NCBI GenBank assembly: GCA_018067145.1
Contig: JAGPVD010000167.1
Location: 1 to 35,307, forward strand
Length of the DNA: 35,307 bases
Direction: 5' to 3'
From: Methyloceanibacter sp.
Lineage (GTDB): Bacteria; Pseudomonadota; Alphaproteobacteria; Rhizobiales; Methyloligellaceae
The notes under the pieces are model-generated. The model made no database searches. It was given only the letters and a program-made list of their open reading frames with translations, and had not been told where the DNA came from. The position numbers and the translations under genes are program-made. The stretch's first letter is position 1. Each line of letters opens with the position of its first letter. Below are positions 1 to 8,570 of the stretch, piece after piece.

Positions 1-8
1 ATATATAG

Positions 9-85
9 GGACAGTACGGGACAATGCAAGACATAAAGTCGTTGATTTTCAAGGACGGCAGGACAATGTGGGACAGTGGGAGACA
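9..85. repeat. Pair of imperfect GGGACA-type direct repeats
   Basis: Two 25-base units, at 9-33 and 61-85, match at 19 of 25 positions. Both begin GGACA, carry a central GGGACA and end AGACA. Further GGACA copies make the stretch look like short-spaced protein-binding sites. Repeats of this kind can be arm-type sites beside integrase attachment sites, but no integrase is in the window, so that role is inference. No gene is supported in positions 1-266. Confidence 0.4.
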
Positions 86-112
86 CGAGATAGGCGGTCC
101 CCGTCTCCGCCA
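79..112 (+). other. tRNA-acceptor-like hairpin ending in GCCA
   Basis: GGAGAC (79-84) is a perfect inverted match to GTCTCC (103-108), and the second arm is followed directly by GCCA (109-112). This resembles the acceptor stem, discriminator G and CCA end of a serine-type tRNA. Only 18 bases lie between the arms and there is no T-loop GGTTCRA motif, so this is not a complete tRNA. An overlapping GGCGG (93-97)/CCGCC (107-111) pairing is an alternative fold. It could be a decayed or partial tRNA end at an integration boundary, or chance. Confidence 0.25.
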
Positions 113-266
113 ACCACGCTTTGGCACACGAAGTCCTCGAAGACCAAAGCACCACCCAGCCCATTAGAGCCAAGCGGCCAGCGCCTTCGTCGAAGGGAGC
201 GAATAGCGCGCGCGCCGCTTCGTCGCGATCGGCGTGGATTCCAAAGAAATTTGACGAGGAGCGGGC

Positions 267-464
267 TTATTGGGGTCCGGTCATCTGGTGCGTGAAGTCG
301 GCCCAGACCGTCTGTGCGCCGCCGGTGAGGTTGTTCACCCGTTCGCCAACCACGTCCCAATTCACCATAGAGCGTTGCTTTACGCCGTCGGCTCCAAAAT
401 CGACAATGTAGACGCCGATAATCGTGAGTAACGCGCCGAGTATGATCCCAATAAAAAGTCGCAT
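267..464 (-). CDS. Small conserved single-pass membrane protein, function unknown
   Basis: A 65-residue protein of unknown function. Residues 3-24 are strongly hydrophobic and form an N-terminal membrane anchor or uncleaved signal. The remainder is a short soluble tail containing a P/S-MVNWDVVGERV-type stretch. I recall small proteins with an N-terminal helix followed by MVNWDVV in other Hyphomicrobiales, which is why I keep it as real; that recollection was not checked. The ATG has only a weak GTGGGG ribosome-binding site. The gene diverges from ccoN, and the FixK box at 644-657 lies about 185 bases upstream of its start, so shared low-oxygen control is possible but not shown. Confidence 0.65.
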   Translation of the reverse strand: MRLFIGIILGALLTIIGVYIVDFGADGVKQRSMVNWDVVGERVNNLTGGAQTVWADFTHQMTGPQ

Positions 465-523
465 ATCGCCCCACTGAGAATCCCACCATCATAAGGGGTA
501 GGGATGACCAGAGGAAGTTAGAT

Positions 524-540
524 CGCACAACCCCTGTGCG
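524..540. repeat. Perfect 6-5-6 inverted repeat in the ccoN upstream gap
   Basis: CGCACA (524-529), ACCCC (530-534), TGTGCG (535-540) form a perfect stem or operator-like palindrome between the small membrane protein gene and ccoN. No T-run follows closely on either strand, so it is a poor intrinsic terminator. It may be a regulator site; nothing identifies the protein. Confidence 0.35.
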
Positions 541-643
541 GACCGCTGGTTGTCCTTTGCTTGGTCTTCGCCCTAGAAGTGAGCGCTGTTGCAACGCCAG
601 GCCGATAGCGGGATGCTGTCTCGAAGGTCTGTCGATCGGGAGT

Positions 644-657
644 TTGATCTTGGTCAA
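644..657 (+). promoter_or_regulatory. FixK/FNR-type box upstream of ccoN
   Basis: TTGAT-CTTG-GTCAA matches the FNR/FixK consensus TTGAT-N4-ATCAA at 9 of 10 defined positions. Its centre (650.5) lies 57 bases before the preferred ccoN ATG. A class II site centred at -41.5 would give a transcript start near 692, leaving a leader of about 16 bases that just contains the ribosome-binding site. No good -10 hexamer is visible at 680-685. In rhizobia, cbb3 operons are induced at low oxygen by FixK through such boxes; that this copy works the same way is inference. Confidence 0.75.
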
Positions 658-707
658 GGTTCGACTCGCTGGGCTAGCGCATTGCTGGCCATAGAAGGGA
701 TATGCGA

Positions 708-2369
708 ATGGCTGCAACGCTCCAGCGTGACGAGTGGAAGGCGTTTTCGGATTTCTTGGCGCTGGGGGCTGCGGGCATTCTCGTTGTCATAGGCGCCATT
801 TTGGCCATTGGCGGCGAAGACCGCGCCATGGCCTTTCACGGCTGTCTTCTGTTCGGCGCCGCAGGCCTCGCTTTTCTCTATATCCTCACGCAAGTCATCG
901 AGAAGAAAGAGGCCCATGACGCGACGAGCTATGCCGACGGCGTGGTGCGGGCTGGCGTTATTGCCACAATCTTCTGGGGCATAGCTGGTTTCCTCATCGG
1001 CGACGTCATCGCCTGGCAGTTGGCGTTTCCGGTCCTAAATCTCGATCTTCCCTGGACGAATTTCGGCCGCTTGCGTCCGGTGCATACGTCCGCCGTCATC
1101 TTCGCCTTTGGCGGCAACGCCCTGATCGCTACATCCCTGTATGTCGTGCAGCGCACGTGCCGCGCTAGGCTCGCGGGCAAATGGTCGCCGTGGTTCGTGT
1201 TCTGGGGCTATCAGCTATTCTTAGTGCTCGCCGCGACGGGCTACATCCTCGGCGTTACCCAGTCGAAGGAGTATGCCGAGCCGGAATGGTATGTCGACAT
1301 TTGGCTCACGCTTGTTTGGGTCGTGTATTTCTTAGTCTTTGTCGCCACGCTGGCGAAGCGGCGCGAGCCTCATATCTACGTCGCCAACTGGTTCTATCTC
1401 GCCTTCATTGTCACCGTCGCCATGTTGCATATCGTCAACAATCTGGCGGTGCCGATATCGCTCCTCGGCTCGAAGAGCTACGTCATCTACTCCGGCGTTC
1501 AAGACGCCATGACCCAGTGGTGGTACGGCCATAACGCGGTCGGGTTCTTCCTCACCGCCGGCTTCCTTGGCATGATGTATTACTTCGTGCCGAAGCGCGC
1601 CGAACGGCCGATCTATTCCTACCGGTTGTCGGTCGTCCATTTCTGGTCGTTGATCTTCATCTACATATGGGCTGGTCCCCACCATCTGCATTACTCGGCG
1701 TTGCCCGATTGGGCGCAGATGCTGGGCATGACGTTCTCGATCATCTTGTGGATGCCGTCTTGGGGCGGAATGATCAACGGGTTGATGACGCTGTCGGGTG
1801 CCTGGGACAAGCTCAGGACCGACCCCGTGATCCGAATTCTCGTCGTGGCCGTCGCCTTCTACGGCATGTCCACATTTGAGGGACCGTTGATGAGCATTCG
1901 GTCGGTGAATGCGCTGTCGCATTACACCGACTGGACGATCGGGCACGTGCATTCCGGTGCGCTTGGCTGGGTCGCCTATATCACATTCGGCGCGCTGTAC
2001 TGCCTCGTGCCCTGGCTGTGGCAACGCAAGGCGCTTTATTCGCAGCGCATGGTGGAGTGGCACTTCTGGATCTCGACGCTCGGCATCTTGCTCTACATCA
2101 CCTCCATGTGGGTGTCGGGCATTCTGCAAGGTCTGATGTGGCGCGCTTACGACCAGCTCGGCTTCCTCGAATATTCCTTCGTCGAGACCGTCGAGGCGAT
2201 GCATCCCTTCTATGTGATCCGGGCGACCGGTGGCTTGCTGTTCCTCATCGGCGCCTTGCTCATGACCTACAATCTGTGGCGTACGGCACGGGGCGACGAG
2301 CCGCTCGACGCGGCTGACCAACCGAGTATCGCCGCGGCGCCTGAATTCCGTTCCGCGTCGGCCGAGTAG
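708..2369 (+). CDS. ccoN: Cytochrome cbb3 oxidase catalytic subunit CcoN (FixN)
   Basis: CcoN is the membrane-embedded catalytic subunit of cbb3 oxidase. It reduces O2 to water and pumps protons, carrying heme b, heme b3 and CuB. Numbered from the ATG at 708, the likely ligands are all present: His126 in VHTSAVIF (heme b), His275 in WYGHNAVGF and His325/His326 in GPHHLHY (CuB), and His413/His415 in IGHVHSG (heme b3 and heme b). Tyr319 is placed to be the His-linked tyrosine. The protein is about 553 residues with many hydrophobic helices, a normal length. An ATG at 702 is in frame, but AAGGGA at 695-700 is correctly spaced only for the ATG at 708. It is the first gene of the cco locus, behind a FixK box. 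Confidence 0.97.
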   Translation: MAATLQRDEWKAFSDFLALGAAGILVVIGAILAIGGEDRAMAFHGCLLFGAAGLAFLYILTQVIEKKEAHDATSYADGVVRAGVIATIFWGIAGFLIGDVIAWQLAFPVLNLDLPWTNFGRLRPVHTSAVIFAFGGNALIATSLYVVQRTCRARLAGKWSPWFVFWGYQLFLVLAATGYILGVTQSKEYAEPEWYVDIWLTLVWVVYFLVFVATLAKRREPHIYVANWFYLAFIVTVAMLHIVNNLAVPISLLGSKSYVIYSGVQDAMTQWWYGHNAVGFFLTAGFLGMMYYFVPKRAERPIYSYRLSVVHFWSLIFIYIWAGPHHLHYSALPDWAQMLGMTFSIILWMPSWGGMINGLMTLSGAWDKLRTDPVIRILVVAVAFYGMSTFEGPLMSIRSVNALSHYTDWTIGHVHSGALGWVAYITFGALYCLVPWLWQRKALYSQRMVEWHFWISTLGILLYITSMWVSGILQGLMWRAYDQLGFLEYSFVETVEAMHPFYVIRATGGLLFLIGALLMTYNLWRTARGDEPLDAADQPSIAAAPEFRSASAE

Positions 2370-2381
2370 GGGGAAGATCGG

Positions 2382-3116
2382 ATGAACTGGGAAAAGCATC
2401 AGGTCGTCGAGAAAAGCTCGATCCTTCTAGTGATCGGTATTCTCATCGTCGTCGCCATTGGTGGCTTGGTGGAGATCGCGCCGCTGTTCTGGCTCAGTTC
2501 GACCATCGAGAAGGTGCAAGGCATGCGGCCTTACACGCCGCTCGAGCTTGCCGGTCGCAATATCTATGTCCGCGAGGGCTGCTATCTCTGTCACAGTCAA
2601 ATGATCCGCTCGCTGAAAGATGAGGTTGAGCGTTACGGTCATTACAGCCTGGCGGCCGAGAGCATGTACGACCATCCCTTCCAATGGGGATCGAAGCGCA
2701 CGGGTCCCGACATTGCCAGGCTCGGAGGCAAGTACTCGGACGAATGGCATCGGGCCCATATGATCGACCCCCGCTCCGTCGTGCCGGAATCGGTGATGCC
2801 AGGCTATCCGTTCCTTGCCAAGACCAAGCTCGACTATGACGATATCGGCGCGCATTTGAAGGCCAGCGCCATCGTCGGTGTGCCCTATAGCGACGAAATG
2901 ATCGAGAACGCCAAGGCTGATCTGGAACTGCAGGCCGGTGCCAATACCGAGGCCCTCAAGGACTTCCTTGCGCGCTATCCCAAGGCGCAGGTGCGGCAGT
3001 TCGACGGCGACCCGAGCTATGTCTCCGAACTCGATGCGTTGATCGCTTACATGCAGATGCTGGGAACCCTGGTCGACTTCGCGACATTTGACGCGGCGGG
3101 ACCAAACTTAAGGTGA
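2382..3116 (+). CDS. ccoO: Cytochrome cbb3 oxidase mono-heme subunit CcoO (FixO)
   Basis: CcoO is the membrane-anchored mono-heme cytochrome c subunit that passes electrons from CcoP to CcoN. Residues 13-34 form the N-terminal transmembrane anchor. The heme c site is CYLCH at Cys67-Cys70-His71, and Met139 in the SVMPGYPF segment is the likely axial ligand. At 244 residues it has the normal length. The start 12 bases after ccoN is supported by the strong GGGGGAAG ribosome-binding site. It belongs to the ccoNOQP transcript. Confidence 0.97.
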   Translation: MNWEKHQVVEKSSILLVIGILIVVAIGGLVEIAPLFWLSSTIEKVQGMRPYTPLELAGRNIYVREGCYLCHSQMIRSLKDEVERYGHYSLAAESMYDHPFQWGSKRTGPDIARLGGKYSDEWHRAHMIDPRSVVPESVMPGYPFLAKTKLDYDDIGAHLKASAIVGVPYSDEMIENAKADLELQAGANTEALKDFLARYPKAQVRQFDGDPSYVSELDALIAYMQMLGTLVDFATFDAAGPNLR

Positions 3117-3126
3117 GGATTGAACG

Positions 3127-3303
3127 ATGACCTATGACCAAGTGGCATCGATCAGCCAAATCGTGGCGCTCCTTTTCTTTATCGGCTTGTTTGCCGCGGT
3201 TCTGCTCTACGCGTTCTGGCCCGGCAACAAGAAGAGCTTCGAAGAAGCAGCGAAGCTGCCCCTTGAGGGGGATCCCGAGCCCAAGAAAGAGAAAGACGAC
3301 TGA
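3127..3303 (+). CDS. ccoQ: Cytochrome cbb3 oxidase small subunit CcoQ (FixQ)
   Basis: A 58-residue single-pass membrane protein between ccoO and ccoP, the standard place for CcoQ, which helps stabilise the assembled oxidase. A short N-terminal segment (MTYDQVASIS) leads into a transmembrane helix at about residues 10-31. A soluble acidic and basic tail (KKSFEEAAKLPLEGD, then KKEKDD) follows. The ATG lies 10 bases after the ccoO stop with GAGG upstream, and the stop is 3 bases before the ccoP ATG. Identification rests on size, topology and position. Confidence 0.93.
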   Translation: MTYDQVASISQIVALLFFIGLFAAVLLYAFWPGNKKSFEEAAKLPLEGDPEPKKEKDD

Positions 3304-3306
3304 GCC

Positions 3307-4173
3307 ATGGCCAAAAGAGACTCCGACAGAACCGAGGATGTCGAGACGACCGGCCATGACTGGGACGGCATCAAGGAACTGAACAACCCGCTGCCGAAAT
3401 GGTGGCTCTATGTGTTGTATGCCTGCATTGTTTGGGCGATCGCTTATTGGATCCTATATCCAGCCTGGCCGCTGGTCTCCAGCTACACCAAAGGTACGCT
3501 CGGCTTTAGTCAGCGTGCGGTGGTCGCGGAGCAACTGGAGCAGTCGAAAGCGGAAAAGGCCGGTTTCCGGGAGCAGATTGCCAACAATGAGCTCGCCGAA
3601 ATCAAGGCCAACCCTGAGCTTCTGAACTTCGCATTGGCTGGTGGCGCCGCCGCATTCGGCGACAATTGTGCGCCTTGTCATGGCCGTGGCGCGCAAGGTG
3701 CGGTCGGTTATCCCAATCTGCGCGACGATGCGTGGCTGTGGGGCGGCTCGCTCGACGCCATTCACCAAACGATCCGCTATGGTATTCGGGCCGACCACCC
3801 CGACACGCGCAATGGCCAGATGCCGGCCTTTGGCAGGCTGGGGATGTTGCAGCCACCGCAGGTCAACGATGTCGCCGAGCATGTGCTTTCGCTGTCCGGG
3901 AACGCCGAGGATCAAGAAGCGGCGGAGCGGGGCGGGGAGATGTTCACCACCAATTGTGCGGCCTGCCACGGAGCGGACGGGACTGGCAACCGGGAACTCG
4001 GGGCGCCGAATCTGGCTGACGAGTTGTGGCTCTATGGTGGAGACAAAGCGAGCATCGTAGAAACGATTAACAATGCGCGTGGCGGGATGATGCCCGCCTG
4101 GAACGAGCGCCTCGATCCGGCGACGGTCAAGGAACTTGCCATCTACGTGCATTCGCTGGGCGGTGGCGAGTAG
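3307..4173 (+). CDS. ccoP: Cytochrome cbb3 oxidase di-heme subunit CcoP (FixP)
   Basis: CcoP is the membrane-anchored di-heme cytochrome c that receives electrons from soluble cytochrome c or the bc1 complex. The N-terminal FixP domain (about residues 18-60) contains one transmembrane helix at 33-55. Two cytochrome c domains follow, with heme sites CAPCH (Cys121, Cys124, His125) and CAACH (Cys217, Cys220, His221). Likely axial methionines are Met172 (QMPAF) and Met262 (MMPAW). Length, 288 residues, is typical. It begins 3 bases after ccoQ. Confidence 0.97.
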   Translation: MAKRDSDRTEDVETTGHDWDGIKELNNPLPKWWLYVLYACIVWAIAYWILYPAWPLVSSYTKGTLGFSQRAVVAEQLEQSKAEKAGFREQIANNELAEIKANPELLNFALAGGAAAFGDNCAPCHGRGAQGAVGYPNLRDDAWLWGGSLDAIHQTIRYGIRADHPDTRNGQMPAFGRLGMLQPPQVNDVAEHVLSLSGNAEDQEAAERGGEMFTTNCAACHGADGTGNRELGAPNLADELWLYGGDKASIVETINNARGGMMPAWNERLDPATVKELAIYVHSLGGGE

Positions 4174-4195
4174 ACCCTCGCTGCCTGCGATAAAT

Positions 4196-5716
4196 ATGGA
4201 CGAATTTCAGGAACGAGACAGCGCACCTGCTAGGTGCGGCAACGGGGAGTCTGGCCCCGTGGAGGCCGCGCCTGGCGTCGTGCGAAGCGATGCACCCACC
4301 AAAAGCGGTGAGGTTAAGCCGCTCTATGCTTCTCGCGTCAAAATTTACCCGAAGGAAGCCCACGGCCTGTTTCGCACGATCAAATGGATCGTCATGGCCG
4401 TGACGCTCGGCATCTATTATCTCGTGCCGTGGCTGCGTTGGGACCGTGGTCCCTATCTTCCCGACCAGGCCGTCCTGATCGATTTTCCGGCGCAGCGGTT
4501 CTACTTTTTCTTCATCGAGATTTGGCCGCAGGAGTTCTATTACATCACCGGCCTGCTGGTGCTTGCTGGGCTCGCGCTGTTTCTGATCACCTCGGTGGCG
4601 GGGCGCGTGTGGTGTGGCTACACCTGCCCACAGACGGTGTGGACCGATCTGATGATAGCGGTGGAGCGCTTCTGGCAAGGCGACCGCAACGCGCGTCTTC
4701 GCCTCGACAAACATAAGTGGTCGTTTGAGGCGCTTTGGCGGAAGACGGCGACGCATCTTTCCTGGATCGCGATCTCGCTGGCCACCGGTGGCGCGTTCGT
4801 CTTCTACTTCGCCGACGCGCCGACGCTCGCCCGGCAGCTTCTGAATTTTGACGCGCCGATGGTGGCCTACCTCTTTGTGGGCATCTTCGCGGCGACGACC
4901 TATGTTCTCGGCGGTATCGCCCGCGAGCAGGTCTGCGTCTATATGTGCCCGTGGCCGCGTATCCAAGGGGCGATGTTCGACCGGGACTCGCTGCTGATCT
5001 CCTACCGTACGTGGCGGGGCGAGCCACATGGCCCCCACAAGGCCGGACAGTCCTGGGAGGATCGGGGCGATTGTATCGATTGCCGGCAATGCGTTGCCGT
5101 GTGTCCGGCCGGCATCGATATTCGCGATGGGCCGCAGCTTGAATGTATTCAATGTGCTCTGTGTATCGACGCGTGCGACACGATCATGGATAAGATCGGC
5201 CGTCCGCGTGGGCTCATTGCCTACGACACGGAGCGCACCCTGGACGCGGGCGACAAGGGCGCCGAACCCATCAGCCTAATGCGGCCGCGCGTGCTTCTCT
5301 ACGCCGGTGCCATGGTGATCGTCAGCCTCATTATGGTCGTTGCTTTGGTGCTCAGGCCCGAGCTTGGCGTGAATGTTCTGCAGGATCGCAATCCGCTCTA
5401 TGTGCGGCTGTCGGACGGCGGCGTGCGCAATGGCTACACCGTCAAGCTGCTGAACAAACTCTATCTGCCCCGCGCCTTCAAAATCAGTGTGCATGGCCTG
5501 CCGGAGGCGACGCTTGACCTGATCGGCCACGAGGGCGGGGCAGTCGTGCCGGTGCCCCCGGACAAGCTCCAGTCGGTAAGACTCTATTTGACGCTGAACA
5601 AGCAGGGCGTAGCCTCGTTGTCCGGCGCGGCCACGGCATTTTCCTTCGTCATCACCGATATTGCCAATGGTACGCAGACCGAGCACGAGGCGACATTCCA
5701 AGGGCCCCCGCGATGA
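4196..5716 (+). CDS. ccoG: cbb3 oxidase accessory protein CcoG (FixG/RdxA), polyferredoxin-like
   Basis: CcoG is a membrane iron-sulfur protein used in copper delivery to the cbb3 CuB site; homologs reduce Cu(II) to Cu(I). Visible features are several transmembrane helices, paired cysteines in CGYTCP (Cys140/Cys144) and CVYMCP (Cys247/Cys251), and two 4Fe-4S clusters: Cys293/296/299/303 and Cys317/320/323/327. A beta-rich C-terminal domain ends the 506-residue protein. The frame is open back to an ATG at 4136 inside ccoP, but the ATG at 4196 gives the normal N-terminus. Its stop overlaps the ccoH start (ATGA). Confidence 0.95.
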   Translation: MDEFQERDSAPARCGNGESGPVEAAPGVVRSDAPTKSGEVKPLYASRVKIYPKEAHGLFRTIKWIVMAVTLGIYYLVPWLRWDRGPYLPDQAVLIDFPAQRFYFFFIEIWPQEFYYITGLLVLAGLALFLITSVAGRVWCGYTCPQTVWTDLMIAVERFWQGDRNARLRLDKHKWSFEALWRKTATHLSWIAISLATGGAFVFYFADAPTLARQLLNFDAPMVAYLFVGIFAATTYVLGGIAREQVCVYMCPWPRIQGAMFDRDSLLISYRTWRGEPHGPHKAGQSWEDRGDCIDCRQCVAVCPAGIDIRDGPQLECIQCALCIDACDTIMDKIGRPRGLIAYDTERTLDAGDKGAEPISLMRPRVLLYAGAMVIVSLIMVVALVLRPELGVNVLQDRNPLYVRLSDGGVRNGYTVKLLNKLYLPRAFKISVHGLPEATLDLIGHEGGAVVPVPPDKLQSVRLYLTLNKQGVASLSGAATAFSFVITDIANGTQTEHEATFQGPPR

Positions 5717-6216
5717 GTACGGAAGGGTGGTTTGCCAACGGCATCGAGGGGCGCCATGTGTTCATGGGCCTCCTCGTGTTTTTTGGCGTGATGCTGGTCG
5801 CTAACGGTGTGCTCGTTTACTTCGCTGTCGGTACATTCAGCGGCGGCGACAAACGCAATCCGTATCAAAGTGGGCTGCGCTACAACGAGACGATCTCGGC
5901 GGCGGAGCAACAGGAGATGCTCGGGTGGCAAACCGAGGTCACTTATGATGACGAGAACGACCGCATATCGCTGCGCATCGTCGACGGCACCGAAAAGCCG
6001 GTGGGTGGTCTCAAACACAGCGCCACGGTTAGCCGCCCAGCCACTGATAGAGAGGATCACGCTGTCGAGTTCGAGGATATCTCGCAAGGCGTCTATGCGG
6101 CCGATCTTAAGCTTGCGCCTGGGAACTGGGTGGTCGAACTCACCTCACGCCAGAGGGACGGCGGTGCTCCCATCTACCGCATGAAGCGGCGTCTCATCAT
6201 CGCGGACCCGCAATGA
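5713..6216 (+). CDS. ccoH: cbb3 oxidase accessory protein CcoH (FixH)
   Basis: FixH-family protein needed for stable cbb3 oxidase assembly. The 167-residue chain has one transmembrane helix at about residues 14-37 and a periplasmic domain of beta-strand character. The NGIEGRHVFMGLL and NPYQSGLRYN segments are typical of the family. It overlaps ccoG at its start and ccoI at its stop by ATGA, so translation of ccoGHIS is probably coupled. Confidence 0.93.
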   Translation: MSTEGWFANGIEGRHVFMGLLVFFGVMLVANGVLVYFAVGTFSGGDKRNPYQSGLRYNETISAAEQQEMLGWQTEVTYDDENDRISLRIVDGTEKPVGGLKHSATVSRPATDREDHAVEFEDISQGVYAADLKLAPGNWVVELTSRQRDGGAPIYRMKRRLIIADPQ

Positions 6217-8393
6217 CGGCGCAGCCGCGTCCCAGCGATCTTGCCGGGCAGACTCTTGAAGCGGCGCCAGCCACACTCACTCTTGCTGTTGAGGAAATGC
6301 ATTGCGGCGGTTGCCTGCGCTCGGTGGAGCGGGCGGCGCTGCGCGTTTCCGGCGTCGATAGCGCCCGGGCATCCCTTGCCGCCAAGCGAGTGACCGTCAC
6401 CTACGACCCGGTCCAGGCCGGCGAGGTTGACGTGATTGCCGCTCTCGACCGCATCGGCTTCACTGCCGCGCCCGTCGATGCGGAAGGTCAAGGCCGCGGT
6501 GATGCGCGGCAGAAATATCTGCTGCGTCGGGTGGCCGTGGCGGGCTTCGCCGCCATGAACATCATGCTCCTGTCTATCGCCGTGTGGTCCGGGGAGGGTG
6601 GCGACATGAACCCGGCTTTGGCGGGCATGTTCCGCTGGCTGTCGGCGCTCATCGCCTTGCCGACGGTGGCCTATGCCGGACAGCCCTTCTTCCAGTCCGC
6701 GCTTGCCGCGCTTAAAGGGCGGCGCCTCAATATGGACGTGCCGATTTCCCTCGCCATCATCTTGGCGACGGGCATGAGCCTCTACCAGACCATACTCGGC
6801 AGCGAGCAGATCTATTTCGATGCGGCTGTGGCGCTGTTGTTCTTCCTGCTTATCGGGCGCTATCTCGACGAGTCCTTGCGGGTTCGCGCGCGCGGTGAAG
6901 CGCAAAACCTGCTCAGCCTTCAGGGCGGCATTGCTACGGTCATCGATGCGGATGGGACGCAGCGGAAAGTGGCTGCCCATGCGTTGCGGCCCGGCGACCT
7001 CCTGCTGGTTGCGTCCGGAGAGCGGGTCGTCGCCGACGGCCTGGTGCGGGCGGGTCACGGGCAGGTGGACCAGAGCTTGATTACCGGAGAGACCGCACCA
7101 GCTAATGTCAATACCGGCGATCCGGTTTACGCCGGTACGCTCAATTTGGCGCAGGTCTTACAGGTCGAGGTCTCGGCCGCGGACGATGCAACATTGCTCG
7201 CCGAAATCAGCCGCCTCATGTTGACTGCAGAGCAGGGCAAGGCGCGCTACCGGCGGCTCGCCGACCGGGCGGCGCAGATCTATGCGCCTGCTGTGCATAT
7301 CTTGGGCGCGGTGACTTTCATTGGCTGGCTCGCCGCTGGGGCCGGTTGGCAGACGGCGCTCACCTATGCCATCGCCGTGCTCATCATCACCTGTCCATGC
7401 GCGCTGGCGCTCGCTGTCCCTGCCGTGCAAATCGCCGCCGCCAGCCGCCTTTTCCGGCGGGGCGTGATGCTGAAGGCCCCGGACGGGTTGGAGCGCATCG
7501 CTGAAATCGACCTGGTGGTGTTCGACAAGACCGGTACGCTCACGCTTGGCAAGGCGCAACTCATTAATCGGGAGGAGATTTCCGATACGGACCTCGCTGC
7601 GGCGGCGGCTCTCGCCGCGACGAGCAAGCACCCCTATTCGCTGGCGCTCGTAAAGGCAGCGGAACGGCGTCTTGGTGCGGTTGCCCCGGCGAGTGGCATC
7701 GAGGAGACGCCGGGCGAAGGCCTGATGCGGGCAACGCCGCAACGAGAGGAGCGGCTTGGCTCTGCGGCGTGGTGTGGTGCGGACAGCGATGGAGGCGAGG
7801 GCGCCGAGGTCTGGTACCGGCATGGCAAGGATCAGCCGGTGCGTTTCCGTTTCGCCGATGCCATGCGCAGCGATGCGCCCGAGACCATCGCTGCGCTGAA
7901 GCAGCGCGGGCTGGCCGTAGCTCTTCTCTCTGGTGACAGGACGGGCGTGGTCGAACGGACGGGCCAGGAATCCAGAATCGACGACTGGCATGCGGAGTTG
8001 AAGCCCGCCGACAAGATTGCGTGGCTCGAAGAACGGACCAAGGAGGGGCACAAGGTTCTGATGGTGGGGGACGGGCTCAACGATGCGCCAGCTCTTGCCG
8101 CGGCTCACGCCTCTATCTCTCCGGCGAGTGCCGCCGACATCAGCCAGCGTGCGGCCGATTTCGTGTTCCAAGGCCAGAATCTTGCCCCGGTGGTTGAGGC
8201 TATCGATACGGGACGGCGCACGCGTTCCATGGCCTTGCAGAATTTCGGCGTGGCAGCCGTCTACAATATCATCTGCGTGCCGCTGGCCATGGCGGGTTTC
8301 GTCACGCCGCTCATCGCCGCCATCGTCATGTCGAGCTCGTCTATTCTGGTGACGCTCAACGCTTCGCGCTTAGCGGGATGGGGGCGATCATGA
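6213..8393 (+). CDS. ccoI: Copper-translocating P1B-type ATPase CcoI (FixI)
   Basis: CcoI is the copper-exporting P-type ATPase that supplies copper for cbb3 oxidase. Domains in order: an N-terminal heavy-metal-associated domain with CGGC at Cys31/Cys34; transmembrane helices with the metal-conducting CPC motif at Cys394-Pro-Cys396; the actuator TGE motif; the phosphorylation site DKTGT at Asp438; the nucleotide-domain SKHP motif; and GDGLNDAP at Asp620. At 726 residues it is full length. It overlaps ccoH and ccoS by ATGA. Neighbouring ccoG and ccoS place it in the slow-export CcoI/FixI class rather than the detoxifying CopA class. Confidence 0.96.
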   Translation: MTAQPRPSDLAGQTLEAAPATLTLAVEEMHCGGCLRSVERAALRVSGVDSARASLAAKRVTVTYDPVQAGEVDVIAALDRIGFTAAPVDAEGQGRGDARQKYLLRRVAVAGFAAMNIMLLSIAVWSGEGGDMNPALAGMFRWLSALIALPTVAYAGQPFFQSALAALKGRRLNMDVPISLAIILATGMSLYQTILGSEQIYFDAAVALLFFLLIGRYLDESLRVRARGEAQNLLSLQGGIATVIDADGTQRKVAAHALRPGDLLLVASGERVVADGLVRAGHGQVDQSLITGETAPANVNTGDPVYAGTLNLAQVLQVEVSAADDATLLAEISRLMLTAEQGKARYRRLADRAAQIYAPAVHILGAVTFIGWLAAGAGWQTALTYAIAVLIITCPCALALAVPAVQIAAASRLFRRGVMLKAPDGLERIAEIDLVVFDKTGTLTLGKAQLINREEISDTDLAAAAALAATSKHPYSLALVKAAERRLGAVAPASGIEETPGEGLMRATPQREERLGSAAWCGADSDGGEGAEVWYRHGKDQPVRFRFADAMRSDAPETIAALKQRGLAVALLSGDRTGVVERTGQESRIDDWHAELKPADKIAWLEERTKEGHKVLMVGDGLNDAPALAAAHASISPASAADISQRAADFVFQGQNLAPVVEAIDTGRRTRSMALQNFGVAAVYNIICVPLAMAGFVTPLIAAIVMSSSSILVTLNASRLAGWGRS

Positions 8394-8548
8394 CGGCACT
8401 TGCTTGGCTTATCCCCGCCGCGCTCGTTCTTGGCGCACTCGGTCTCGTTGCGTTCTTATGGGCGCTGCGTTCTGGGCAGTTCGATGATCTCGACGGTGCC
8501 GCCTATCGTGCGCTTGAAGACGAGCCGCCAGACGACGAGGACAAATGA
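8390..8548 (+). CDS. ccoS: cbb3 oxidase maturation protein CcoS
   Basis: A 52-residue single-pass protein that ends the assembly cluster; CcoS is needed to insert heme b and CuB into CcoN. The N-terminal helix spans about residues 5-26. It is followed by the family signature region SGQFDDLDGAAYRAL and a very acidic C-terminus (EDEPPDDED). The ATG overlaps the ccoI stop (ATGA). The next gene, lon, converges, with only 22 bases between stops and no evident terminator. Confidence 0.93.
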   Translation: MTALAWLIPAALVLGALGLVAFLWALRSGQFDDLDGAAYRALEDEPPDDEDK

Positions 8549-8570
8549 TGCGCTTGGCGGCGCACCAGTA

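Noticed and set aside
657-690. GGTTCGACTC resembling a tRNA T-loop
   Set aside because: No matching acceptor, anticodon or D arms around it; it lies between the FixK box and ccoN.
49-717. 222-residue open frame on the minus strand
   Set aside because: Arginine-rich composition with no domain; it overlaps the better-supported 65-residue membrane protein and the ccoN start region.
1332-2399. 355-residue open frame on the minus strand opposite ccoN
   Set aside because: It lies wholly antisense to ccoN, is rich in His, Arg and Asp, and has no recognisable motif. A shadow of GC-rich coding DNA.
4127-5152. 341-residue open frame on the minus strand opposite ccoG
   Set aside because: Antisense to a clearly identified gene with intact Fe-S motifs; composition is not protein-like.
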